In this document: positions 1-7,592 of the stretch, one piece after another
How positions within the stretch are numbered: position 1 is the first letter of the stretch
How the letters are laid out: every line of letters begins with the position of its first letter
Source: JBPYCR01 sp051846915
Lineage (GTDB): Bacteria > Bacillota > Bacilli > Bacillales > Amphibacillaceae
Length of the DNA: 64,000 bases
Reading direction: 5' to 3'
Assembly (NCBI RefSeq): GCF_051846915.1
Contig: NZ_JBPYCR010000014.1
Location: forward strand, 13,621 to 77,620
The notes under the pieces: model-generated
Databases searched by the model: none
What the model was told of the DNA's origin: nothing
What the model saw: the letters and a program-made list of their open reading frames with translations, nothing else
Made by a program: the position numbers and the translations under genes

Positions 1-102
1 CTTCATAGCATGGATTCATAGATAAATAGGAACCGTTGCTAATACATAAAACTTCACCTTTCGTTAGTTGTGCTTTTAAAAACAAAGGGAGGTCATTATT
101 AC

Positions 103-1065
103 ATGAGAAAGTTGCTAATTGCTTTACTATTTGGTTTATCATTTGCATTGCTTGCAGCATGTGGTTCATCCAATGATGCAAGTTCGAATGATGGCGCTAA
201 TAACGCTGAAGAACCAGAAGCTGCTGATGAAGCAGATGGAGCTGAAGAGGGTGAAGAAACTGAATCTGAAGACGGTGTATCTGATCGTGTTAAAGAACTA
301 CAGGATTCAGGGGTTATCGTTGGTTTCGCTAATGAAAAGCCATATGCGTATGAAGAAGATGGCGAATTAAAAGGTGTTGCTGTTGCTGTTGCAACAGAAG
401 TACTAAATGAACTTGGGATAGATAATGTAGAGGGTCACTTATCCGACTTTGGTGAGCTTATCCCGGGCTTAACAGCTAACAAATTCGATATTATTACTGC
501 TTCCATGGCTATTACTGCAGATCGCTGTGAAAACGTAGCCTTTGGTGAGCCTGAAGTTAAATATGGAGAAGGCCTAATTGTAGAAAAAGGTAATCCGCTT
601 GACCTACACAGCTACCAGGATATCGCCGATAACTCGGACGTAACGGTATCTATCATGCAAGGGGCAACTGAAATTGGATTTGTCCAAGATGTTGGTGTAG
701 ATAAGAAACAAATCCAGGAAGCTCCGGACATTCCTGCTACATTGTCCGCTGTTGAATCTGGTCGTGCTGATGCCACAACTGGGACGGAAATGACAATCAA
801 AATGGCGCTTGAGTCACTTGGTTCTGATAAATTAGAATTTGTTGAGGACTTTGAACAGCCTGATGTAGAAGGTAACCCAAGTTACGGGGCTGCTGCTTTC
901 CGCATGGACGATGATGCCTTACGTGAAGCTTACAATGAAAAACTGGCTGAACTAAAAGGTACAGATCGCTATGCTGAACTATTAGAAGAGAACTATTTCA
1001 GTGAAGTAGCAAACTCTGTTGAGGAAGAAGTTACTACTGAAAAAGTTTGTAATGGCGAATTTTAA
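103..1065 (+). CDS. ehuB: Ectoine/hydroxyectoine ABC transporter substrate-binding lipoprotein
   Basis: Family 3 solute-binding protein (320 aa), lipid-anchored outside the membrane, that should deliver ectoine or hydroxyectoine to the EhuC/EhuD permease. The signal peptide ends in a lipobox (LAAC, Cys20), followed by a very acidic linker (about 21-58) and then the binding domain. Signatures shared with EhuB are 'LIPGL', 'ITADRCENV', 'GNPLDLHSY' and the C-terminal 'CNGEF'. The ATG at 103 is chosen because AAAGGGAGG lies 9-19 bases upstream; a GTG at 70 has no ribosome site. It heads a four-gene locus with both permeases and the ATPase downstream. The assignment to ectoine rather than another polar amino acid rests on family resemblance, not on a measured substrate. 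Confidence 0.85.
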   Translation: MRKLLIALLFGLSFALLAACGSSNDASSNDGANNAEEPEAADEADGAEEGEETESEDGVSDRVKELQDSGVIVGFANEKPYAYEEDGELKGVAVAVATEVLNELGIDNVEGHLSDFGELIPGLTANKFDIITASMAITADRCENVAFGEPEVKYGEGLIVEKGNPLDLHSYQDIADNSDVTVSIMQGATEIGFVQDVGVDKKQIQEAPDIPATLSAVESGRADATTGTEMTIKMALESLGSDKLEFVEDFEQPDVEGNPSYGAAAFRMDDDALREAYNEKLAELKGTDRYAELLEENYFSEVANSVEEEVTTEKVCNGEF

Positions 1066-1097
1066 TCTAGGAGCAAAATAGTATACGGAAGGCTCAG

Positions 1098-1141
1098 CAG
1101 GGTCGTCCTCCCTCCTAAGGGAGGCAGACCCTGTTCTTTTT
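1098..1141 (+). terminator. Intercistronic terminator/attenuator between ehuB and ehuC
   Basis: CAGGGTC (1098-1104) pairs with GACCCTG (1127-1133); an inner CCTCC/GGAGG stem strengthens the hairpin, and TTCTTTTT follows. It sits in the 168-base gap after ehuB. It probably lets only part of transcription continue into the permease genes, giving an excess of binding protein, as is common in ABC importer operons. Read-through is inferred. Confidence 0.75.
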
Positions 1142-1233
1142 AGCACATAAAAATAATTAATTGCAAGTTTTACTAATAATTTCTTTTAAGTTTCATAAGT
1201 TTGTAGATATATAAATTCGATAAACTAAAAGGG

Positions 1234-1905
1234 GTGATCAACATTAGTGTAATAGTTGAGGTATTTCCTGTCTTGATGAAAGGAATAAAAATAACGGTAA
1301 CCGTACTTATTTTATCAGCCATCTTAGGCTATTTATTCGCTTTTATCGGCGGGTTATGCAGACTGTCGAAAAACCCAATCTTACGTTACTTCACTGTCTT
1401 TTATGTGGAAGTTTTCCGTGGTACCTCGCTAATTGTCCAATTATTCTGGTTCTATTATGCAATACCAATGTTGTTCGGATTTGACCTTGGAAGCAACCTG
1501 ATTGCAGGTGTTCTTGCAATTGCATTAAACTATGGGGCATACATGACAGAAGTCGTTCGTGGATCCATTCTATCTGTGGACAAAGGGCAAACAGAAGCAT
1601 CTATTGCTTTAAACATGACAAGTTATCAACGTATGCGATTTGTTATTTTCCCACAGGCAGTCCGTATGATGCTTCCTGAATTTGGAAACTACTTAATCCA
1701 AATGTTGAAAGCGACTTCACTCGTGTCACTAATAGGAATGCATGACATTTTATATCATGGCGACCTACTAAGAAGTTCTGATCTGTCTATGGCACCAACC
1801 GTTTATATATTAGTACTAATTTTCTACTTCATCATTGCTTTACCGTTGATTTGGCTTTCTCGAAAGGCCGAGAAGATTTCCAAGAAAGGGGTTGCTAGTC
1901 CATGA
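1234..1905 (+). CDS. ehuC: Ectoine/hydroxyectoine ABC transporter permease EhuC
   Basis: Polar amino-acid type inner-membrane permease (223 aa from the GTG), His/Glu/Gln/Arg family. The family motif 'YVEVFRGTSLIVQLFW' is near residues 56-72, and the cytoplasmic EAA loop ('GQTEASIALNMTSYQRMRF...FPQAV') contacts the ATPase. The start is problematic. The GTG at 1234 lies inside the ribosome site AAAGGGGTGATC, whose spacing instead fits an in-frame ATT at 1243. The first in-frame ATG, at 1276, would remove conserved N-terminal residues and has no ribosome site. The stop overlaps the ehuD start by 4 bases, so the two permeases are probably translationally coupled and form the membrane heterodimer. 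Confidence 0.85.
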   Translation: MINISVIVEVFPVLMKGIKITVTVLILSAILGYLFAFIGGLCRLSKNPILRYFTVFYVEVFRGTSLIVQLFWFYYAIPMLFGFDLGSNLIAGVLAIALNYGAYMTEVVRGSILSVDKGQTEASIALNMTSYQRMRFVIFPQAVRMMLPEFGNYLIQMLKATSLVSLIGMHDILYHGDLLRSSDLSMAPTVYILVLIFYFIIALPLIWLSRKAEKISKKGVASP

Positions 1906-2606
1906 ACTGGAAATGGGATGTGTTTTTAGACGCCTTACCTTTAGTCTCTCAAGGGATATGGATCACCCTTTCACTTACAGTTGTTTGTTATATATTTGCT
2001 TTAGTATTTGGATTCCTCTGGGTTTTTCTCAGACGTATTCCGATTAAATGGATTAACTGGATTGTTACGTGGACAATGGAATTTATACGATCTACTCCCC
2101 CACTTGTTCAACTGTTCTTCCTTTATTATGGTTGGCCAATGGTGCCTGTTGTCGGAGTAACGTTAGATCCATTTACTTGCGCTGTACTTGGCTTGGGAAT
2201 TCATACAAGTACATATATCGGTGAAGTCTATCGTTCCGGAATCGAATCTGTTGATAAAGGTCAGTGGGAAGCGTCAATAGCGCTCAACTTCACAACATGG
2301 CAAAAGTGGCGAAAAATTATTTTGCCTCAGGCTGTCCCTCCAACGATCCCAATGCTTGGTAACTATTTAATTATTTTATTTAAAGAAGTTCCTCTTGCAT
2401 CAACTGTTGGGGTACTTGGAATATTAAGCTTGGCGAACAGCTATGGTGCACAACACTTTAGGTATATAGAAGCGTTAACAATTGTCGCCTTGCTATTCTT
2501 AGTGTTAAGCTATCCTTCTGCATTGCTTGTCAATAAGCTTGAAGTAAAGATGAATAAACGCTTCGACAAGAAAGCGACTAACGGCAGTAAGCCACTTGAA
2601 ACGTAA
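1902..2606 (+). CDS. ehuD: Ectoine/hydroxyectoine ABC transporter permease EhuD
   Basis: Second membrane subunit (234 aa) of the importer, same permease family as EhuC. It shows the family motif 'FIRSTPPLVQLFFLYYG' (about 62-78) and an EAA loop ('GQWEASIALNFTTWQKWRK', 'LPQAVPP'). Several hydrophobic segments span the membrane. The ATG overlaps the ehuC stop (ATGA) and is preceded by AAAGGGG. The heterodimeric permease plus a single ATPase matches the EhuBCDA arrangement known from Sinorhizobium, although gene order differs. Substrate assignment follows the neighbouring EhuB-like binding protein. Confidence 0.85.
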   Translation: MNWKWDVFLDALPLVSQGIWITLSLTVVCYIFALVFGFLWVFLRRIPIKWINWIVTWTMEFIRSTPPLVQLFFLYYGWPMVPVVGVTLDPFTCAVLGLGIHTSTYIGEVYRSGIESVDKGQWEASIALNFTTWQKWRKIILPQAVPPTIPMLGNYLIILFKEVPLASTVGVLGILSLANSYGAQHFRYIEALTIVALLFLVLSYPSALLVNKLEVKMNKRFDKKATNGSKPLET

Positions 2607-2620
2607 AGGGGGATTTTTAA

Positions 2621-3391
2621 ATGACAGAACCAATTGTAAAATTTAGAGACGTCCATAAATCATTTGGAGATTTTAATGTTTTAAAAGGAATTGACCTTGA
2701 TATAAAGCCGGCAGAAAAAGTTGCGGTTATAGGACCAAGTGGATCCGGTAAAACGACCATCATTCGAATGTTGATGACATTGGAAGAACCGACTTCCGGA
2801 AATATCATTGTAGATGGGCATAATCTATGGCACATGGAAAAAGGCGGAGAGCTTGTACCTGCCAACGAAAAACATTTACGGGCCGTACGTGGTGATATCG
2901 GAATGGTATTTCAACATTTTAATTTATTTCCGCATATGACTATTCTGGAAAATTGTATGACTGCTCCGATCCATGTAAAAAAGGTAAGTAAAACCGACGC
3001 GAAAAATTACTCATTAGAGATGCTGGAAAAGGTTGGATTATCGGATCATGTCGAAAAATATCCAAGCCAACTTTCCGGTGGGCAAAAACAACGGGTAGCA
3101 ATGGCACGTGCACTCGTTATGAAGCCGAAAATCATGTTGTTTGATGAAGTTACCTCCGCTCTTGACCCAGAGCTTGTCGGTGAAGTGTTAGAAGTAATCC
3201 GTGGTATTGCCGAAGAAGGTGAAACGGCTATGGTGCTTGTTACACACGAAATGGACTTTGCCTTGGATGTAGCTGACCGCGTTGTATTTTTGGACGGTGG
3301 TGTGATCGCAGAACAAGGTTCACCAAGCGAAGTGATCGAGCACTCACAAAACGAACGTCTACGAAGCTTTTTAAAAAGATTCAGAAGCTAG
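2621..3391 (+). CDS. ehuA: Ectoine/hydroxyectoine ABC transporter ATP-binding protein EhuA
   Basis: Cytoplasmic ATPase (256 aa) powering uptake. The Walker A motif GPSGSGKTT is at residues 38-46, the ABC signature is 'LSGGQKQRVAMARAL', Walker B is 'IMLFDEVTSALDPE', and the switch histidine is in 'LVTHEMDFA'. An insertion around residues 68-85 ('HNLWHMEKGGELVPANEKH') between Walker A and the Q-loop is noteworthy and is seen in EhuA-type ATPases. The ATG follows AAAGGGGGA with good spacing, 14 bases after ehuD. It is the last gene of the operon, followed by a strong hairpin terminator shared with convergent murB. Confidence 0.87.
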   Translation: MTEPIVKFRDVHKSFGDFNVLKGIDLDIKPAEKVAVIGPSGSGKTTIIRMLMTLEEPTSGNIIVDGHNLWHMEKGGELVPANEKHLRAVRGDIGMVFQHFNLFPHMTILENCMTAPIHVKKVSKTDAKNYSLEMLEKVGLSDHVEKYPSQLSGGQKQRVAMARALVMKPKIMLFDEVTSALDPELVGEVLEVIRGIAEEGETAMVLVTHEMDFALDVADRVVFLDGGVIAEQGSPSEVIEHSQNERLRSFLKRFRS

Positions 3392-3418
3392 TATCGAAAA
3401 AAACACTTTGCGAACTAT

Positions 3419-3460
3419 AAAAAAGATGGCAGCTTATATTTTCTCGCTGTCATCTTTTTT
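3419..3460. terminator. Bidirectional terminator between ehuA and murB
   Basis: AAAAAAGATGGCAGC (3419-3433) is complementary to GCTGTCATCTTTTTT (3446-3460) with one mismatch around a 12-base loop. A-runs and T-runs on both sides let it act on ehuA (plus) and on murB (minus). Confidence 0.85.
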
Positions 3461-3480
3461 AAATGCTCTTCAATTGTTTA

Positions 3481-4413
3481 TTATTCTAGTGGATCGTCTC
3501 CAATAATTCGCACTTCACATTCCAAATCCACACCATATTTCTCTTTTACTGTTCGCTGTACGTAGCGAATTAAAGCAATGTATTCTTCAGCAGTTGCCCC
3601 ACTCTTATTAATAATAAACCCAGCATGCTTCAGTGATACTTCAGCGCCTCCAATCCCTTTCCCTTGAAGGCCGCTATCCTGAATCAACTTTCCGGCGAAA
3701 TAACCCGGCGGCCGCTTAAAAACACTTCCGCATGTAGGATATTCGAGTGGCTGTTTTGATTCTCTTTTATACGTTAAATCATCCATAACTACCTTAATTA
3801 CTTCATATCGTTCGGTTTGTAAAGCAAAAGTTGCTTCCAACACAATATAGCCGTTATCGGGTATGTTACTTGTGCGATATTCCAAATCTAACTCTTCCGC
3901 TTTCAATGTGCGCAATTGTCCTTCCCGATCAACAACTACCGTACTAACTAAAACATCTTTAATTTCGCCGCCATATGCCCCTGCGTTCATGTATAATGCG
4001 CCGCCTACCGACCCGGGTATGCCACAAGCAAATTCCAAGCCAGTCAAACGTTTATGAAGAGCTTTTTTGGACACGTCAGCAATTAATGCACCGCTTTGCG
4101 CTACTAACTGTGTGCCAGTTACTTCGATTTTATCAAGTTCTCCAAGATACATGACAATTCCGCGAATGCCTCCATCCTTAATAATCAGATTGGAGCCATT
4201 TCCAAGCAATGTGAATGAAATATTTTCCTTGTTAGCTAGCTGTACAATTAACTGTACTTGCTCATATGTGACAGGCGTGACGAAATAATCTGCTTTTCCT
4301 CCAAGTCTTGTGTACGTATGATTTTTTAATGGCTTATCAATGATGACATTTTCACTTGAAGTAATTTGAACAAGTCCTTCATATATATGATCCGTTCTTC
4401 CCACCTGAATCAT
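3481..4413 (-). CDS. murB: UDP-N-acetylenolpyruvoylglucosamine reductase
   Basis: FAD-dependent reductase that makes UDP-N-acetylmuramic acid for peptidoglycan in the cytoplasm. About 310 aa from the ATG at 4413. It has the FAD-binding segment ('TLLGNGSNLIIKDGGIRG', 'GLEFACGIPGSVGGALYMNAGAYGG'), the conserved arginine in 'LEYRTSNI', the proton-donor serine in 'CGSVFKRPPG' and the terminal glutamate in 'ECEVRIIG'. It resembles the Bacillus cereus-type MurB more than the B. subtilis one. The open frame runs to 4503, but that part has no credible start. AAAGGA lies immediately before the ATG at 4413 and is better spaced for an in-frame GTG at 4404, so the start is uncertain by a few codons. It is monocistronic. 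Confidence 0.87.
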   Translation of the reverse strand: MIQVGRTDHIYEGLVQITSSENVIIDKPLKNHTYTRLGGKADYFVTPVTYEQVQLIVQLANKENISFTLLGNGSNLIIKDGGIRGIVMYLGELDKIEVTGTQLVAQSGALIADVSKKALHKRLTGLEFACGIPGSVGGALYMNAGAYGGEIKDVLVSTVVVDREGQLRTLKAEELDLEYRTSNIPDNGYIVLEATFALQTERYEVIKVVMDDLTYKRESKQPLEYPTCGSVFKRPPGYFAGKLIQDSGLQGKGIGGAEVSLKHAGFIINKSGATAEEYIALIRYVQRTVKEKYGVDLECEVRIIGDDPLE

Positions 4414-4813
4414 TCCTTTAAAATTATTCCGCATATTTATTACTATATGAATGTCTAACGTGTTAGTTGCGTACCTGAAAAAACACTCATTACCTCCCCG
4501 CAACGGACAATTGTGGCGAAATTAGATGACCGGAAGTCTCGCTTTCGCCAGGGCAGTTCATCATTTCTAAATTGTTATATGATAATTCGATTTCCCTATA
4601 AATGCAGCCCCGTAATGCGATTAACCAAGCTTGTAAAAAAAACAGCGCATTTAATCATTATAGCATGTAGTCTACATTTATTCCTTATCTTAACGACAGA
4701 TAATCACAACATTTTTTCAAGCGAATACTCACGTGAGGCATTCAATTTTCATTAAATAAAGATGATTAATTATTTCGGTTCCCTTCTATGGAGCCAAGCA
4801 TTTCTGACAAGTT
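4414..4813. other. Intergenic region upstream of murB with an inverted repeat
   Basis: About 400 bases with no convincing gene. TGGCGAAA (4514-4521) pairs with TTTCGCCA (4543-4550) as a possible RNA hairpin on the minus strand. Just after it, in the direction of murB, a strong GGGGAGG ribosome site leads only into micro-ORFs of 7-11 codons. A plus-strand frame at 4513-4755 has no ribosome site and no recognisable protein. Confidence 0.4.
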
Positions 4814-5614
4814 TTAGCATTTCAGCGAATCTATTGAATGAAATTGCGGTTCCTGATTTGCAAAAGTTGCAATGTACTTAAAGCCAATATTTTTTAATAA
4901 CTCTATTGTTTCTGGAAAATGAAAGCCCAATGTGGATGGTACATGTGAATCGGAGCCGAGCGTTATTATTTCTCCTCCGCATTCTTTATATAATTTTAAA
5001 ATATCAGCGCTCGGCATGGCCCCTTCCAGACCATAGCGAAACCCGGATGTATTAACCTCTATTCCTTTACCGTCATCAATAACCACTTTGAAAATTTCAC
5101 GAATGAGCTCGTGAAAATTATTATCTGAATCTAGTTTTTTATATCTTTTAACTAAATCCAAATGTCCTAAAATGCTATACTGTTTATAATTCTTTACGCA
5201 ATATAACAATTCTTCATAATATAATCGGTAAGCATCCTCGGCACTGCGATTTTCAAAAAAAGACCCATAATGCAACTCTTTTTTATCGGCTGTATGCATA
5301 GAACAAATCACGAAATCGAAAGAATGTTCTTTCATTATTGCTTCATACCGATCAAGTATATGTGGTTGAACACCGACCTCAATGCCTTTCTTTATAAGAA
5401 TAGCATCTTTGTACTTCAACTGCATTTCCTTAATTTTTTTGTCGTAGGCTTTTAAATCGAACTCAAATGTAATTGATGCATCCGGATATTCATAATCAAG
5501 ATGTTCTGTAAAACAAATCTCATGCAAGCCTTGTTTAATTGCTTGTTCTATTGTTTCTTCCATTGGCGTGGAACAGTCGGCAGAAAAATCACTGTGCATA
5601 TGATAATCGAACAT
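4814..5614 (-). CDS. hisJ: Histidinol-phosphatase, PHP family
   Basis: PHP-fold phosphatase (266 aa) that converts histidinol phosphate to histidinol, the step before HisD. Metal-binding motifs are 'DYHMHSDFSADC' at the N-terminus, 'CFTEHLDYEYPD', 'EVNTSGFRYG' and 'LGSDSHVPSTLG'. The ATG at 5614 is preferred over the ATG at 5629 because GGAGG (about 5628-5622) lies 9 bases before it; the upstream ATG overlaps that site. The gene is transcribed away from hisZ, so the two share a 115-base control region. This provides the phosphatase activity that the bacillal HisB (dehydratase only) lacks. Confidence 0.85.
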   Translation of the reverse strand: MFDYHMHSDFSADCSTPMEETIEQAIKQGLHEICFTEHLDYEYPDASITFEFDLKAYDKKIKEMQLKYKDAILIKKGIEVGVQPHILDRYEAIMKEHSFDFVICSMHTADKKELHYGSFFENRSAEDAYRLYYEELLYCVKNYKQYSILGHLDLVKRYKKLDSDNNFHELIREIFKVVIDDGKGIEVNTSGFRYGLEGAMPSADILKLYKECGGEIITLGSDSHVPSTLGFHFPETIELLKNIGFKYIATFANQEPQFHSIDSLKC

Positions 5615-5632
5615 TTTATTAGCCTCCATCTA

Positions 5633-5661
5633 TTGACTTATTTAAAAATTGTCATTAAAAT
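5633..5661 (+). promoter_or_regulatory. Predicted SigA promoter of the his operon
   Basis: TTGACT (5633-5638), a 17-base spacer, then TAAAAT (5656-5661). Transcription should begin near 5668, about 60 bases before hisZ. A TATAAT at 5666-5671 has no -35 at the right distance. The element overlaps the 5' end of divergent hisJ. Confidence 0.6.
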
Positions 5662-5678
5662 AGAATATAATCACATTT

Positions 5679-5698
5679 CGCTTTACCTAAGTAAAGCG
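5679..5698. promoter_or_regulatory. Palindrome downstream of the his promoter, possible operator
   Basis: CGCTTTAC (5679-5686) and GTAAAGCG (5691-5698) form perfect 8-base arms around CTAA. The site lies just after the predicted start of transcription, where a bound repressor could block the operon. Two direct copies of GCGATGAA follow, before the hisZ ribosome site. A TrpR-family repressor (YerC/HisR type) is one candidate by general knowledge of Firmicute his regulation; the binding protein is not identified here. Confidence 0.45.
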
Positions 5699-5728
5699 AT
5701 GAAGCGATGAAGCGGAAAGGACGTTTAC

Positions 5729-6970
5729 ATGCAAAATTATAACAATATAACTAATGATACTAATATAAATTTAGAGTCTTTTCAAATAAGAAAGCAATTA
5801 TTAAGCAAATTAGCGAACCGTTTTTCGACTTACGGATATAGACAAATTAATACACCCACTTTTGAGCCGTATGATCTATATGCAAATATGAACGGTACGG
5901 TAAACCATGATGAAATGATAAAAACAATTGATAACACAGGTAAAGTACTCGTACTTCGACCGGACATTACGATACCGATCACCCAGCAGATTGCTTCAAA
6001 TAACAAACAGTTAGATGAAGACCACCGATATTTTTACATTTTGGATGTTTTTCGCCAGCAGTTTGCCCAATCCGGAAGTAAAGAAAGCACGCAAGCGGGT
6101 GTCGAATACTTCGGCAATGATTCACCTGAAGCGGATGCGGAATTAATAGCCCTAGCAATTCACACATTTAACGATTTAAACATTCCACATTTTAAAGTTG
6201 AAATAGGGCATTCGGGGTTTTTTAAACAATTAGTGAAAGAGTTGAATTTGGAATCACAAGATTTGTATGAATTGAAACAATTGATACAGGCAAAAAACAT
6301 TCCAGAAATAGGACCTTTTTTATCGCGGCTATCAGTAGAAGAACCATTAAGTCGCGCGGTTCAAGAAATTCCATTGCTGTATGGTGAGCCCCGAGAAGTG
6401 ATCGAACGCGCACAATCTATCTGGTCTAATCAAAAAATGAAGGAAAAGCTACAAAATTTGTCCGATATTTTTCAAGTGCTTGAGGATTATGGCGTCGCTG
6501 ATCATCTTGTCGTTGATCTCGGATTAATTAATCATATGGATTATTATTCCGGTATTATTTTTCAAGGATTTATCGAAAATGTCGGGAAACCCGCACTAAT
6601 GGGTGGACGTTATGACCGGTTAGCCGATCAATTTGCTGCGAACATTCCCGCAATTGGATTCGCTTGTGATATTAATGCATTATTAATTGGAACATCGGAG
6701 CAGATCAAATCTCCAAGGCTCCCCATTGATTTTAACCTTTTATATGTAAACATGCATCAAAAAGAAGCGCTCCGCACAGCCGGTCTTTTGCGCGAACAGA
6801 ATTATAGCGTACTTACGTCTCCATTAACGGAAGAAAACATGCAAACGAACCATTCTACATTTACAATTATAATGGAAGATAACAAGAAAAGAGTCTTAAA
6901 GGATGATCAGACATTCTTATTTAGTGATTCACAAGAACTGATGGAGCTTGTCGGGGGGGACTTCAAGTGA
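5729..6970 (+). CDS. hisZ: ATP phosphoribosyltransferase regulatory subunit
   Basis: Catalytically inactive paralog of histidyl-tRNA synthetase (413 aa) that pairs with the short-form HisG and mediates histidine feedback. Class II synthetase-like features are seen: 'INTPTFEPYDLY', 'VLVLRPDITIPITQQIA', 'DVFRQQFAQSG', 'YYSGIIFQGF' and 'GGRYDRL'. The ATG follows GAAAGGA. It is slightly longer than the usual roughly 390 residues because of its N-terminal and C-terminal extensions. It is first in the operon and overlaps hisG by 4 bases, which fits co-translation of an obligate complex. Confidence 0.9.
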   Translation: MQNYNNITNDTNINLESFQIRKQLLSKLANRFSTYGYRQINTPTFEPYDLYANMNGTVNHDEMIKTIDNTGKVLVLRPDITIPITQQIASNNKQLDEDHRYFYILDVFRQQFAQSGSKESTQAGVEYFGNDSPEADAELIALAIHTFNDLNIPHFKVEIGHSGFFKQLVKELNLESQDLYELKQLIQAKNIPEIGPFLSRLSVEEPLSRAVQEIPLLYGEPREVIERAQSIWSNQKMKEKLQNLSDIFQVLEDYGVADHLVVDLGLINHMDYYSGIIFQGFIENVGKPALMGGRYDRLADQFAANIPAIGFACDINALLIGTSEQIKSPRLPIDFNLLYVNMHQKEALRTAGLLREQNYSVLTSPLTEENMQTNHSTFTIIMEDNKKRVLKDDQTFLFSDSQELMELVGGDFK

Positions 6971-7587
6971 TTACACTTGCACTAGCAAAAGGTCGAACTG
7001 CAAAAGATACTATTGAATTATTGGAAAAAGCATCAATTACTTTTCCCAACTTCCATGCAAAAAGCAGGAAGCTTGTTTTTTACAACGAGAGTAAAACAAT
7101 AAAATTAATTTTCGTTAAAGCTGTTGATGTGACAACGTATGTGGAAAAAGGTGCAGCTGATATTGGCATTGTCGGAAAGGACAATTTACTTGAAGCGCAA
7201 GCGGATATCTACGAACTGCTCGATCTAAAGATTGGCAAATGTAAATTTGCAGTTGCTAGTCTAGAAAATGACGCTCTAAAACAAGCGTCTACTTTGACAG
7301 TAGCTTCAAAATATCCAACAGTTGCGAGAAACTTTTTTAAACGAAAAGGGATAGCGATCGAAGCGATTAAATTAAATGGTTCGGTAGAATTAGCTCCGCT
7401 GATCGGCATGGCCGATGTCATCGTCGATATTGTGGAAACCGGAACTACGTTAAAAGAAAATGGCCTCGCAGTTATTGAAGACATTGAAGAGATCAGCACC
7501 CGTGTTGTTGTAAATAAAGCTAGCTTTGCAACGAAAACACAAAGCATTCAACAGATTATTAATCAATTAAAAGCGATCTTGGAGTGA
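6967..7587 (+). CDS. hisG: ATP phosphoribosyltransferase, short form catalytic subunit
   Basis: First committed enzyme of histidine synthesis, condensing ATP with PRPP. At 206 aa it lacks the C-terminal regulatory domain and therefore needs HisZ. Key segments are 'LALAKGRTAKDTIELL', 'GAADIGIVGKDNL' and the PRPP loop 'VDIVETGTTLKENGL'. The start is a GTG overlapping the hisZ stop (GTGA), preceded by a G-rich ribosome site. Gene order hisZ-hisG is as in other Bacillales. Confidence 0.92.
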   Translation: MITLALAKGRTAKDTIELLEKASITFPNFHAKSRKLVFYNESKTIKLIFVKAVDVTTYVEKGAADIGIVGKDNLLEAQADIYELLDLKIGKCKFAVASLENDALKQASTLTVASKYPTVARNFFKRKGIAIEAIKLNGSVELAPLIGMADVIVDIVETGTTLKENGLAVIEDIEEISTRVVVNKASFATKTQSIQQIINQLKAILE

Positions 7588-7592
7588 TTGTA

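Noticed and set aside
4513..4755. 80-codon plus-strand frame in the murB upstream region
   Set aside because: No ribosome site; it includes an inverted repeat and has no recognisable domain.
5646..5671. TTGTCA/TATAAT as the hisZ promoter
   Set aside because: The spacer would be only 11 bases. TTGACT-17-TAAAAT slightly upstream fits better.
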